Of a stretch of DNA of 64,000 bases, positions 13,601 through 25,747 are shown piece after piece; the stretch's first letter is position 1, and each line of letters begins with the position of its first letter. Position numbers and translations under genes: made by a program. Origin of the DNA: Trichostrongylus colubriformis (taxonomy: Eukaryota > Nematoda > Chromadorea > Rhabditida > Trichostrongylidae); assembly GCA_963978905.1 (NCBI GenBank), contig OZ022261.1, forward strand, positions 31,927,686 to 31,991,685, read 5' to 3'. Under the pieces are notes generated by a model. It did no database searches. It had not been told where the DNA came from and saw only the letters and a program-made list of their open reading frames with translations.

Positions 13601-16600
13601 CAGGTTGATTTCCTATCCTAAATAGCTCTCTTACTTTCACGCCTAACAGAATGTCCTAAAATGCTCGTGGAACATTTGTACTGCCGGGCTTATGAATAGA
13701 TGTTTCTATGAACGACACAGCTTTTCCCACTGGTGAAGCATTTGACCTGACCAATTCTTTTCTGGGATACACCGCGCATCTACTTCTATTCAAATTCATT
13801 CAAACTGCTTGGCCTACGACAATTCGTTTCGTTTCTACCTGCAGGCCCGGAGTAGGCCACTTCCACAATCTGCGGCACTGGCGCCGGCATCCACAGAGCA
13901 AGGGTTGAATACAGACAAAAATCTTGGCATATTGTCAAACTGTGGCAATATTCGCGCGCGCATTCGCCACACATTTGCGGGGACTCCTGCCACGGTCATG
14001 ATACTGTAGTGTAGTTCGGTCAAGCGTTATAAGCAGAGCGCATCGGAAGACCGCCGCCGCTGTCGTCGCCGGTGCCGCAAAGTATGAAAGCAGCCTTATG
14101 GCACGTTTTATTGATCCTAACGTGTACTGCTCCGTGGCTCAGTTGGGGAGCCATGCTAGTAGGAGCGACGTTGTTTGCCCCTACCTCTCGTCTGCGTTAA
14201 CGTTCTTATGTGGTTGTAATTGCAGTTCTGTGTGGAATACGGGAGTACAAAAAAGCAACGACTGGGTGAGACATCACACTTTGACGCACATTGGAAGTAT
14301 GCAAGAAATTCATGATAGATGTTTCGTCAAGCTGCTTCAGAAATGGTTGTTAAGCTGATGAAATTTGAAGTCTAGCTTTTCACATTTTGGCACCACAACA
14401 ATTTCTAGTGATACAATCAATTAGTTTCACTTCTTATAATTCTTATAAGCAAAATGAGTAGTACTATAGCATGAAAAATGCTATATATTTGTTCAAGCAA
14501 GAGAAAGAGAAAAGAAAAATCAGATATGAGAAAAGCAATAAAGCAACTACAGTTCACTCATATTCGTCATGTTATAAGGATTGTCAGCCGTCTAAACACC
14601 ATGATGTTTAGATCTTTTCACTAAACATTTGGACACAGGGACACAAACACACATAAAATGATATGTTTTGGACTAGAACGGGATCCCTCGAAACGCACTA
14701 ATAACTGGTTCATCTTTTCGCTCACTATTAGTAGAAAGTGGCAATAATCACTACAGAGACAAATGGAATGTTGTGTATTAAAACGAAATGGGATCACATG
14801 GAATGCACTACTAATTGGTAAATACGTGCCTTTTAATTTATAGTAGTGACAACACAACTAAATATCAGTTCTTGCCACATGAAAGGTTGCCCTGGATAAC
14901 TTCCTACTGTAATGGATAATCACATAAGGGTAAGCCAGCAAAAAATCCGTCCTTACACGCTGTTTCGTTAAACCTTTGAACGTCACGAGAAAACTGTTTC
15001 TCACGGCGATGATTATGAAAAAACTAGGTCATCTTCATTTCATCGCGAATTTCTCAGAATGTGGAAACAAAATGCCATTTTGAAGGTGCCGAAGTAGTCA
15101 GAAAATGTAAATAAGTTAACACATTCAGGTGATTTTTGTTTTGTGAGGAGACATTGGCATAGACGGCTCAGCAAAAATATCAACAGAAAAACAAAATTAG
15201 AAAGAGAAAACACAGAAAATGAATAGCGATGAAAGGTGAGCTGATGAGAGACGCCATGTCGTGATACGGAAAAACTTTGGAAATAAACCAAAAGTGCCGT
15301 AAACTATCGGAAATTCGAGATTATAAACAGAGAAAAGAAGCGATGGGAATTGACTGTTACGTCTGCAAAAAAATCATTTTTTTCATCGGCCAAGCTGGAT
15401 GATCTGCCTATGTTCATAGCCACTTATAGAAATTTGAATACGTAGTTAACAGCCTTGTAGTTAACAAAAAAAATGAATTTTAACATAATACTCAAGAAAG
15501 TTCTAAAAGATGAGCGTCCTTAGTCCCAAAGTGTGTAGTGAGGCGAAAGTCCGATTGGTCCCGTGTTAGCCTTTACACGTTTTAAGAAAAAAAGAATGGA
15601 GTCGATAGGAATGAGAACACTGCGCTGCTGCGCGCGCACCAGTGCAAACCCCTTGTCCTCTTCTAAAAAGGCGTATCCGATTCGCACACGTAAGCGCAAC
15701 CACTCCTCCACCCCATCCATTAAAAAAAGCCGCGCGGACAAGACTAAGCGACTATGGGCTGGGAGAAACGTCCACAAGCAATCTCTGATGATCCTTCTTA
15801 TAAGGAATCCAAAGTTTGTAATGGGGGCTTACAAAAAACAGGCCGGTAAACCGGAAGGACTACTGCGAACATTTGAAAAAAAAATCTCTCGTAACCGATG
15901 TCTTACAGATAAACCATCAAAATAGATGGATCTACTTTTTTTCGAGGATCGTAGTTTCAGCGATTTGCCTATACAGTGAGCCGCGGGAGCCAATTGGTGG
16001 ACCACCTATACGAGTCGATCTATAAGGCCATTGATCCGGGGCTTGATTCCGAGACCACGCTAGAGCGAGTGGTGCGCCTTATCACTACAACACATTCGTG
16101 AGAAATATGTGAGGTATCACGAGAATGGTCCGAAACTGAGGGAGCTAAGCTGTTCTGGCACCAGAAGGACAGATTCAGAACAATTATCTACCGTGTCTAA
16201 TTGCTTGGAAGCATCTGCTTCTGATCGGCTAAGATGTTGTTAACGTGCAACAAATAGTTTTAGAGCGACTAAAGAGCGGATCTCGAAATAATAGATGGGC
16301 TGTAAAAGAAAGCTGGTTCTGGTGTTGAAACATTATAAGCAGGATTCAAAGTTATTCGCTGCTGTTGCTTCAGTACACATATCAATAGAAAAGGCGTAGG
16401 TGGTATAGCTACAGCAGTGCCCGGCCAGGCCAGTCAGGCTTCCATTTCCACGAACTTGTTATTTTGATGCCACTAAAAAAGCCGACACCTATATGCACAT
16501 ATGGCGTCGTCCATGCAATGTGTAGCATATATTGAATCGCGGTTAAGTGTGTGATGACAGCAGAATACGTGGCTCATCTCAGGAAGCACTTATCAACCTT

Positions 16601-18130
16601 CACTTTTTTTAGGCTTCTAGTTTTTCACTTTTTAGGCCTCTACTTTTAGGCTAATATCCGTTAGCGATTATACATCAATTGATCAACCTAGGAGGAGTGC
16701 AAAAAAAGTTGTAGTGGATGGAATTCCATCTTAATGGTCGCATATGTGCTAAGCGGCGCTCCTAGTCATTGCTCTATTTTCGGAATGTAAACTCAAAGTC
16801 TTCAGTCGTTCACAAATAAGACGGTTTCGCGATCTTCAACAACGTCTAGCACACCAATCGAAAGAACTGCTGTTGCTTCAGTACATCACGAAGCACTGAA
16901 CAAAAGCGGTCCTTCATTCAGCTTAAATTCATTTAAAAGACCCCATAGGAAAATGCGCCATCACAGCTCTAGCAATGGAAGTAGAGCGTACTCAGGTAGA
17001 TGTGTCTCGTATGGTTTAAACGTTTACCACTAATCTATCTTATCTTTTATTTTCTTACTGCATCTCATTTTATTTATTCCACATTATATGTATATTATTA
17101 GTAATCTATTATTCTCAAACAAAATTATGTTTCTTTTATAGCTAGTCAGACATAACGCAACGGGAGAGTGCATTACCCTTGAAGGAGGTCGGAAGCCCTT
17201 GTGCACAGTGAAATAGAAAAAATAGTGCATCATATCTGAGAAAAGAAAAAAAAGACAATAAAATGATAAAGTAACCTCGAAATAGAAAAAGAACAAAATA
17301 GAAAATGTTTCCAAAAAAGTTTTTTCGTTCGCCCTCCATGGGTTTTTGCTGACGACCGGTACCGAGGCCGATTTTCAGCGAGTACACTGTATGAAGTTTG
17401 GTGTCGTTTTTATGGAGACATTCCGGTACGGGTTTGAAGTGAAATGATCCTATGACGGTCAAGGATGTGAAAGTGGACCGACAACAAGAAATCGCTTCGT
17501 ATCGAAAAGAACAGCGGGACCCAGTACGCAAACAATTACAAAGGCGAGTGGTGGTTATGGGCGCAATAGCAGGACTCGAACACGTTCTATTATGGTAGGT
17601 CGTGTGAGCATTATGAGCAATACGAGGAGGAGAATCGAAAGAAGTTCTGAATCACGACGTGGGTAGAGAAATGACCCAGGTCACTAAACCAGTTTCTTAC
17701 TCTCGAAAAACCAGTTGCATGTCTGTCTGAGATGGATTTACAAGTTTGAACTTATTGACGCTTTTTCAATTATGGGCTTATTCGCGCTTTTGTTTGAAAA
17801 TAATGTTTTTATGAAACGTGCACATCGGACTGGAACGCTCGGAGGTATCAATCCTTGGGAGTACTTCAGACATACTCCTTTATTTTGCTCTTCAAAGGCT
17901 GCGAAAAGAAAAAAGGAATTCGTCTTTGAAGATGGTAGTAGAGGTATTAAGTGTGAGCAAGGAAAACGAAAGGTGGACGAAGTGACCAAACTTCCGAGAC
18001 AGTGGACCGAGATGGGTGTGGAACGATAGGCCAAAAAATCGCGCGCAACATGCGTCATGTGACGCGACCGCGTATTACCATCCCTCACGGCTCGATCTAT
18101 TGCTTATACGGTAATTAGATGTATCTGTTT
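10700..18130. other. no gene supported; unique-looking and repeat DNA
   Basis: I found no splice-bounded exon chain here. A minus/plus pair of open frames at 15.5-15.9 kb overlap each other and carry no recognisable domain. At about 12.34-12.41 kb a plus-strand stretch preceded by CCCAG reads like ATLSKEEQQQFISGIVRLPQ, which could be an old exon or gene fragment, but nothing joins it. A sequence at 14127 resembles a tRNA A box without a B box. Confidence 0.4.
14068..14099. repeat. single end of a CGTTCATACT-family element
   Basis: The sequence GCCGGTGCCGCAAAGTATGA followed by AAGCAGCCTTA matches the right terminus of the foldback family at 5.9 and 47.3 kb. I could not find the matching left end, so this is a solo or decayed terminus. 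Confidence 0.45.
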
Positions 18131-18134
18131 CCAG

Positions 18135-18293
18135 CCGATTCTGGCTATTGTCGGATTTATCATGTTTATTTTGTTGGCTAGTCACGGGTTGAGCTTGAGG
18201 CATGATCTCGCTCACGGGCCATTAAACGCGGTATTCCACCGCATCTCACGTCACGTGTGGCTCGCAAATTTTGACCTAATGCTCCACACCTGA
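18135..18293 (+). CDS. possible plus-strand terminal exon with one membrane helix
   Basis: A good acceptor (CTGTTTCCAG) is followed by an open frame of 52 codons to a TGA. The first 16 residues, PILAIVGFIMFILLAS, would make a transmembrane helix, followed by a histidine-rich hydrophilic tail (HGLSLRHDLAHGPLNAVFHR). No upstream exon was identified and the family is not recognised. The open frame could be chance, so this is a weak call. Confidence 0.25.
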   Translation, partial: PILAIVGFIMFILLASHGLSLRHDLAHGPLNAVFHRISRHVWLANFDLMLHT

Positions 18294-18479
18294 ACCCCTA
18301 TTGCCTTCATTCAGTCTCGCCGCGGACGCACTTACCTTGCACAGTATTACTGATAATGGGTATCGGCTGGAGCCGGGCCGATGTGCGATACGCACCCACA
18401 AGAATACGCCTGCTTCTGAAAAGAACATGGTTACGTGGAGTCTTTCAGCCAGTGGAGTCTGCTTGATGAACCGGTGCGT

Positions 18480-18523
18480 GGGGGGGGGGGGGGCGGGAGG
18501 GGGAGGGGAGGGGGGGGGGGAGA
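18480..18523 (+). repeat. G-rich homopurine tract
   Basis: About 44 bases consist of several G runs (13, 3, 5, 4 and about 11) separated by single A or C. At least four runs of three or more G make a G-quadruplex possible on the plus strand. It lies next to exon-like sequence on the minus strand (about 18.35-18.43 kb). Confidence 0.8.
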
Positions 18524-19424
18524 AGAAAGCATATTTATAAATTTCCTCTGTAAACGAATATTCATACTTAAACGATAATGGGTACCAAAAATCGGGTTGA
18601 AAAATGAGCCTTTGGGACGCAATCACGATTTTAGCGTGCTTTACCTCGAATCGCATGCATCAGGCGTGCCGACGCCACTGTCATTTGATGTCGCGTAGGG
18701 CGAAATTTATTTGATGATGTTGAGCTTGTGAAACATCACGAAGCACCAAACAAGTAAAACAGTGAAAGGGAGAGTAAGCGAAAGAGCGAGGAAAAAAGGG
18801 TGACTGCAATTTTAAGAAAACCCGCAATCGGTCCACACTAGCCGTTTTGGTAAGACGTGTAGTGTACAATGTAGCGAAATGCAGGCCACCGCAACTCATA
18901 CTGTAAGCCCAAATTGCCTCTCCCGGTGTCTTTAAGAAGCCAGAATCACGTTCGTATCGCGTCGTGCACCGTCTCTATGGATCATTAGCTCTCTTTGGTA
19001 CTCAACCTACTGTGCCTTCTTGAATACGATGCTCGATTCGTGTCACTTCCTGTCTGTATGTTTAGGTTGACTGAATTGGAGGAAGTTTTTTAGGAGAGTG
19101 CTTCGAAATGATGTCAGAGATTGTGTAAAAAAAGTTTTCATTGCTGATTTGGCTAGAAAACTTGCCGTAAAATCATGTCCGATCTCACAGCGAGCTAGTC
19201 AAAAATTACCTTCTAAAAATGGCATGTTCAGCGTCGAACAGTTTTTTTGTGAGTTCGAAAGTGCAGGACAAGCATGGGTATTCATATGAATGCAGTCTCT
19301 GCGCTGCTGCGAGAACAACTACATTGTTTTTTTCAGGGGAGCCATATTTAGCATCAAATTTGTATGGAGTGCCAAAAACCATTATTGTCAACCAACCGCT
19401 GTTCCTCACTGATTAATTACGCAC

Positions 19425-22400
19425 CTCACGCCCATGGTGCGGAGATCAATTCTCTCATCATCTGAGCGAACCGCGCCTACCATACCTCCGAAGTAGATGA
19501 ATGGGTACCAGAATGCTTCGGGAGGATAAAAGCACTGACATGTACACGGCTGGCCTCCGCAAGTCATTGTGTGGGCCAAATCGCATTCACCTGCCACCAC
19601 GATTCTGAATGTAACTAATAGATTGCCCGACGCGTCCTGCAAGAGGTATTGATTAACGTCAAAAATTTTGCCTTAACTTTTAATCGAGTATTTCTCAAGG
19701 GGTTAGTGGTCATGGAATAATTGCTTGGCACCTGTATCACCTATGATTCCATTGCTCACAGAGATTCCGAGGTTGGACTTCGAAAACGGCTCCACTCATC
19801 GTGAAATGGCGAATTATGAGATCAATCCTGGAGAGAAGAAAAGCTGAGTTCTACACAGGGTCAAGCACTTTATTGAGGAAATAACTGAAAATACGATCCC
19901 TTTCTCAAACCTGCAGAGCTTATTGCTAGCTGGCGACATCATATGTGCTGCTCAACTGTAAGAAGTCATAATCTAAAAAGATCATTGATCGGTAGCCATT
20001 TTTTGTCATTTTGTGTTTCACTAAAGCCAAGAATGTACGAGATATGATTATCGGCATACATAAATATGATTATCCAGCAAAGTCGAATGAAATGAGCATA
20101 ATAAAGGGTGAATAGAATCGGTAGTCCAGACATACGTCTGTTACAAGTAGCTCATCACCACCACCATGGATCACCGGAGATTCGATGTTGATCTGCACAC
20201 CCGATAAAGATTTGCGAATTTCGGAACATTTTCCACTTAATCAATCTGGATACTGGTACAATCACACTGGATGCGGCCACAGTGGATAACATCACAGGAC
20301 TTCAGTCAAGAATTTGCGAGGCCTACGGCACTAGACCACTCAAATACCCCCGCTGCGTACCCTTGGCTTCCACACTGAAGGTCATCCAGCAGACTGATTA
20401 TTAAGCCGATCTAAGCCAAAAAAAAACAGCAAATTCACTTTTTTGAGGGAACGGCGACAATATGAGACAGTTGTTCCCATCAGAATACGTCATGCATACA
20501 TTTTTTTCGGGTAGGGCATGCTGCATGTGGGTGAGCCTATGCAATTATTGCTGACATCGCTGTTAGGACCGTTTTCATTTTTGATAAAAGACTTTTCATC
20601 GAATGCGAAATGCATACCTTCTTTCAGGTGTAATAAATGTTTTTGAAACCTAAAATTTCAGATAGATTCTTTGAACCAAATCCTTTTGACCCGTTCTCTA
20701 TCACTTCGAGGTACATACTGAATTAGTTGTGGACTTAATGTTAATGTGCAGTAAGCACGATTCTGTACGAAAAAGAAGTTGCATAGTAGAGTTATAAAGA
20801 ACAATGGATGAATTACTTGACTGGGTTCAATCTCTCCTTGGAAGACGTCAGGCAGTTCCCTTCCAGTCACAGCCGTTGTGATAATTGAAAGTGCGATATT
20901 TTATACATGATTTCTTTGACCAGCTATTACGGAATTCGGGCATAGCAGATCGCCTCAAAATCTAATACAAAAATATTGTAATTATCCCTGGGAGGTTTTG
21001 GGTTGGAACTAGCGTTTCTCTAGAGAACTCTTCTCAAGATGTGATCCCTTGTGGAATAATCAGCGGAGACTTTTAAAAATGGCATGGGAAAATGGCATGC
21101 GTGCCGATAAGAGATTGAAAATATGTCATTAGTATCTAATCTATCACAAATTCAAATTTCCTTTCACTATGGCATTTACCTTTTCTTATGGATGGAAAAC
21201 AGAAAGCAGTAGAATTCTCGACCATCACTCATTACATATGGCTCAATTTGTAATCTGACCCCCAGGGACGGCCTCCTTATCATGAACAACTCAATTATTT
21301 TTCAAAATATTGAAATATCAGCAAAATGAATCATATTTCTTTTTCTAGTCAACATTAAATTGCTAATTAGACAAGTCTAGGACAAAAATATTTTGCTTTA
21401 AATTGTAGTACCACTCAAAATCACGAATGCGTGGCTCAACGCTAAAATGGAAACCACAGTGGTACAATGTGCCCATCCAAGGTTACCAGGAATTTCAGAA
21501 GAGTTTTCATTTAGAAGTCTGGCCATAGGGTAGACGACTTTTCTTTACGTCCGGGGGGTTCCATTTGGTGATCGCTGCGATCCGTAGGCTATCGCGACAT
21601 TAATCAAGATGAAGTGTCACTGATCTCGTCTGTCGAATGGGCTTGGATAATTTCTACGTGTCATCGGGGCTTCCGAGTATGGCACTTTTGATTGTGCCAT
21701 GGATAATGCAGATTGCCGGCTTTCCTGCCTATTTCATTCCTTGTCTCTGCAGCATACTTATGAGCTGGAAGGATGGAAGAGTGGACTGGGAGCCCGATGA
21801 TCTTCACGTATTCCTTAATGACCCCTGCATATTCTTGCAGTGATAGAAATAGGGTATGCTTCGTTGCTTAATTTTTTGTTGTCAAGAACATCATTTATGT
21901 GAATTGAATTCCACTCAATTTACCCTACTTGCACAACTACTACTGACTCTCTTCAATCCGTTAGTTTTCCTCTTTACAACAGTTCAGACCTTTCTTGTTT
22001 TCCCCTATGCTGCATGTGCTTTGACTCCAGTGAATGTTAGTGAGAATAGTCATTTCGCCGTCAAGCCACTAAGCTAGTTTTTAAGCCACCTTTACACTTT
22101 TATGACTCCTCTACGCGCATGACTGCACAACAACTGGAAATTGCTGGCATTAAATCCTGCAAATCCCACCGTAGCCGCAATGGTTGTGGTTGATGCATAC
22201 ACATAAAGCAAGCCATTTTCAGATTTCAAAAAAAATTTCTTGCAGAAATCCTGGGCTGAACAGGACAGAGGATCGAGGGGCTCAAAGTTCAACGATGGAG
22301 CACTAGGAAATCCACAGATTTCAAACAAAATCTGTAAAAAAAGCCATCGAGGGTGGTGCAAATAGCAGCGTAATGCTAGGGTATTTATGTAGCTACGTGA

Positions 22401-22621
22401 GTACATGGATCTACCCAGGAATGAAAGTACGTGAAGTACAGAGGAAAAAATCAAGGTTCATACTTTGTTCTTCTGTTGGAAATGAAAGTGGACGACCTAA
22501 GTGAAAGGAATGAGGTGACTAACAACCCAAGAGCTCGGAAAATCTCCTCCTCGTTGGTATTTTCGTGCACGAGTTTTGCGGTCCCTCTGAATAAGCAGGC
22601 ATCGACCGGAGCATAGTAGAT
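19425..22621 (-). CDS. unrecognised multi-exon gene, cysteine-bearing ectodomain-like protein (partial model)
   Basis: Seven minus-strand exons join in frame: 22621-22464, 22302-22096, 20859-20817, 20762-20719, 20374-20327, 20235-20145 and 19636 to about 19425 (or 19486). They give at least 245 residues. Stretches such as APVDACLFRGTAKLVHENTN, LSCSAQDFCKKFFLKSENG, SGVQINIESPVIHGGGDELL and GECDLAHTMTCGGQPCTCQC show scattered cysteines and likely beta strands, as in an extracellular domain. I do not recognise the family. Neither the start nor the stop was found: the first exon listed begins in phase 0 after GTTACAG, and the last has two possible donors. A further exon near 18.43-18.34 kb (after CTTTTCAG) could follow but is open in all three frames. 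The third exon's acceptor (TGGAAG) and the sixth's (ATTAAG) are weak. The gene lies upstream of QSOX on the same strand but about 9 kb away. Confidence 0.6.
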
Positions 22622-22683
22622 CTGTAACACGTGGCAATGTTAAGCGTTCTTTCTTGGAAGGTGCGCCCTCATATAGGCTGAAC

Positions 22684-23090
22684 GTCACCGTAGGGTGTTG
22701 TTCAAGAGCTAGAACACACGTTCCCCGCTCCCACAAATTGCACCGTACAGGGATCTCTTGGACCCCTGGCATACACTTATGATGGACACATTCCCTCCCC
22801 TGAATGATCGAATTGTCGCTACCTCCATCACTTATTGTAAATTTATAGTGATAACTCGCACTTATTTATTATACATAGTCACCGTAGGGTGTTGTTAAAG
22901 AGCTAGGACACACGATTCCTTCCCCTCCCCCCCCCCCCCCCCCCCTCTCCCCAAATTGCGCCGTACAGCGATCCCTTGGATCCCTGGCATTCACTTATGA
23001 TGGTAACATTCCCTCCCCTGAATGATTGAATCGTCGCTTCCTCTGCCACTAAATGTAAATTCATAGTGATAACTCGCACTTATTTATTAC
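22684..23090. repeat. tandem duplication, two units of about 200 bp
   Basis: The unit begins GTCACCGTAGGGTGTTGTT and ends near AACTCGCACTTATTTATTA. It is present at 22684-22877 and again at 22878-23090 with about 85-90 percent identity by eye. The second unit has a long C run (22924-22945) where the first has CCCGCTCCC. It lies just upstream of the first recognised exon of the minus-strand gene at 22.6 kb. Confidence 0.85.
22920..22952 (+). repeat. C-rich tract
   Basis: A nearly pure C run of about 20 bases is flanked by CCCCT and CTCTCCCC. It is an expansion inside the second tandem unit. Confidence 0.9.
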
Positions 23091-23429
23091 AGTACTCGTG
23101 ATTTTGATAGATCAAATACATACGTACATGACTCAATCTACTAGCCACATAATACTACAGAGATCAGTAAAAGGCTCCGATCATTATTTAAAGACTAAAA
23201 AATGGAATCTGCAAATGTATTCCAGTTGAATACAAACTAAGTTGAAAGCTATTTATGGATACACGTTTGATAATTCGAGAAAATAAATGACGAATGAGGA
23301 TAAACGAGAGTGAGCTGTCGATTATAGTATAAGTACATATGTATAGCTACTTGCATATTACTAGTGATAGCAGTAAAAGACCCTTCCCCGTGATGTAACA
23401 TGACCTGACCAAGGTCAGTTTTCATGGCA

Positions 23430-25747
23430 TTAAAACATCAGATGAGTTTTGCTTTTTCCAGCAGTAATCTTGATCTGTCCGCTTTTCTGCACGCCAAGTT
23501 TCCGCCGAACAATGTACCTGAAGTAATAAGTATTAGGTTGTAAGGAAAATTTCGGCCGGTTTTTCACGTTCACCAGATAAATTCAAATTTCAGAGCTCGT
23601 CAACATGTACCAGCTTACCCCCTTAGATAGATAAAAAGTTGCTTTCTCTGAATATATATTTTTTATTTGGAATGCCACAAGGTCTTCGAATTATTAGGGA
23701 AATTTAGAGTATTGCGAAAATAGATTTTTTAGATGACTTCACTTCACAAGTTCTTGTTTATCCGAGTCCCAGCGCAGATGACCACAAATGTGATTGCTGC
23801 AAGAGGAGTGGGTTAGGCATTGCATTGAACACTTTGCCCTCGGTTTCAGAAGTGCAAATGAGGACGAGTTGCTCGAATTTTCAATTGATCAAATCGCTTT
23901 GACTTAAACGGCAGAAAGCGATGAGCGCCAATACTTGCAGGGAATGTCCAAAAGTATTGGCCTTCAACACACAAACTTGGTTAACCACCTCAAGTAGCCT
24001 TGATCTAGAAAAATCCAAAAAATGGGTGCCGCGGGCCCCTTCAGAGCAGCTATGCGCAAGCGAATTTTCCACAAATCCTCTCCCAGTAATTGAAGCAGTT
24101 GCAGGCTGAGTCTCTTACTCGTCCATCATATTCACCGGATCTAGCGCTAACTAAGCTCCACTTTCCCAAACATCTGGACAGCTTCTTCAGCAGCAGTGTG
24201 TTCGGAAAGAATGGTAAAGTCGACTTTTTTTTTAACAAAATGCGATATGCAAATTTCTATGACATCGCCAAAAGTGCAGCGAATCAAATGGTGCTTATCC
24301 TGAGAAAAGATGCAGTCTGAGCCGAGTTATGATCTCCCGAAGTTGAAATCGCCAAAATCGGCCGATACTTTTCTTACAGTCTGATATTGGGTTGAGGAAT
24401 AAGATCGCGCAATTTTTTTTTGCTCTCTGTTTTTCACATTGCTTCCTTCATAATTCGACAAAGCTTGTATATGTTCTCGGAGTTTTTCTGCTCTACAAAA
24501 AGCTACTATATGTTTTTCGATTCCCTCGATGGTCTGATATGTATGAGGTTTGGAAATGAAGTAAGCTGAAGACAAAAATTGGCACTCTGGACACTTCATC
24601 TTCCTCGTTTGCCATCAAGATCAAAAATGTACTATGTGCATATGTTTTCGATAGAGCTTTTTCAGTTCTACAAGATGATACCACTTTTTATACAAATCTC
24701 TCAACTTTCTGCTGTTTTTAAGAGCAAATGTAGTACACTGCAAAAGTGTGCACTTTCGTTACCTTCCCTTCCTCGCCTAGCATTGAGATTGAAGAGAAGA
24801 GTTATATATGCATTAGATAGAGCTCTTTTTGCTAAATGATACCACTCATCTTTTGTATCCTTTCATATTTTAGCATGTAGGAAAAAGTTTCCACCTCATT
24901 TTCAATTCAAAATTGCGAGATTCAGACGGGCGAGGAGTCAAACAAACGAGTCGCGAGCGTTGTTTCACCCTCGCCGGCGAATACCCCCGGCGAATGCGTG
25001 GCAGCGCGACTTGCAGTGCTGCGACGTTATGAAAAGACCCCAACCCTCACTTTCCCAACGCGAGTGTGGCCCACACATCACCTCTCTGGAACTGGAATGT
25101 TTGTTTCCAGGGTACATGCCTTCCCAGTTCTTATTTTCTCCTCACCCCACGCGGTGCCTATTGACCGGAAAAATTTAAAATATCCAGTAACACACTACTC
25201 CTCACCAATTACTAATCCATTTAATTGCCTGAGCTGCCTTGTCACGGCCCTCATTCCAAACAAACTTCCATTGCGGAACCCTTGCTTACGGACCACATGG
25301 TAACTTTTGCCGGAAGGTTCCGGTCCACGTGTCAAATAAATCGTGTCTGATATGTGGAGAGTAACTTTGTTTTGTCAACGTTTTAAATTGATATCAGCAC
25401 GTTTGTTTTTCGGAACGATAAGTTAGCAGCAAAAAGTAGCACACGTCAAAATTCCTGTCAATCACAGATATCGCAATGATTCAAAAATTACGACAGTAAA
25501 AAATAAGTGTCTCACCACTCAATGACCAACGCCAGGACAACCAATGCGAAACATATGAGAAAAGCATGTCGGGCCCATCTAAACGTTCGCTTTCAGAAGG
25601 TATGTGAATTTCCAAGTATTGACAGAAACGTTAAGGCTGACCTCGGAACTGAATGATCTCGTGGTTCACCTCTGAGCTCATGGAGCTCTCTCAGTGCATG
25701 CCCGATATCATCGACCAGATCTTCCACAGCTTTCTGGAGTGGCCACC
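23430..25747 (-). CDS. 3' exons of a membrane-protein gene with a C-terminal helix (partial)
   Basis: Three exons join in phase: 25747-25642, 25578-25516 and 23517-23430, ending at a TAA. The chain encodes an amphipathic stretch (KAVEDLVDDIGHALRELHEL), then a hydrophobic helix (RHAFLICFALVVLALVIEW), then a basic tail of about 28 residues (YIVRRKLGVQKSGQIKITAG followed by KSKTHLMF). This fits a single-pass protein anchored near its C-terminus, but the family is not recognised. The second intron, about 2 kb, contains a mariner copy that ends 15 bases from the last exon. The first exon listed enters in phase 1, so upstream exons exist; candidates are at 29.4 and 30.7 kb. Confidence 0.5.
23533..24384 (+). 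mobile_element. internally deleted mariner element, copy 1
   Basis: Inverted termini TTAGGTTGTAAGGAAAA and, at the right end, the reverse complement TCAGACTGTAAGAAAAG are flanked by TA on both sides, the mariner target duplication. The interior is related along its length to the copy at 36.6 kb. It contains frame-broken pieces such as the YSPDLALTKLHFPKHL segment near the catalytic DD34D region of mariner transposases. At about 850 bp it is shorter than a full 1.3 kb element and cannot encode a transposase. Confidence 0.8.
24400..25500. other. intronic sequence, nothing recognised
   Basis: This is the rest of the intron between the last two exons of the minus-strand membrane-protein gene. 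Short open frames on both strands lack motifs. Confidence 0.35.

Noticed and set aside
14127..14165. tRNA-like A box (TGGCTCAGTTGG)
   Set aside because: No B box or cloverleaf follows within tRNA length.
15563..15925. 120-codon plus-strand basic frame and overlapping minus-strand frame
   Set aside because: No splice context, no domain, and both strands open together.
21637..21843. Plus-strand frame with a hydrophobic stretch, and the antisense frame QEYAGVIKEYVKIIG
   Set aside because: Either could be an exon, but the minus-strand reading does not fit the phases of the surrounding gene and the plus-strand one has no partners.
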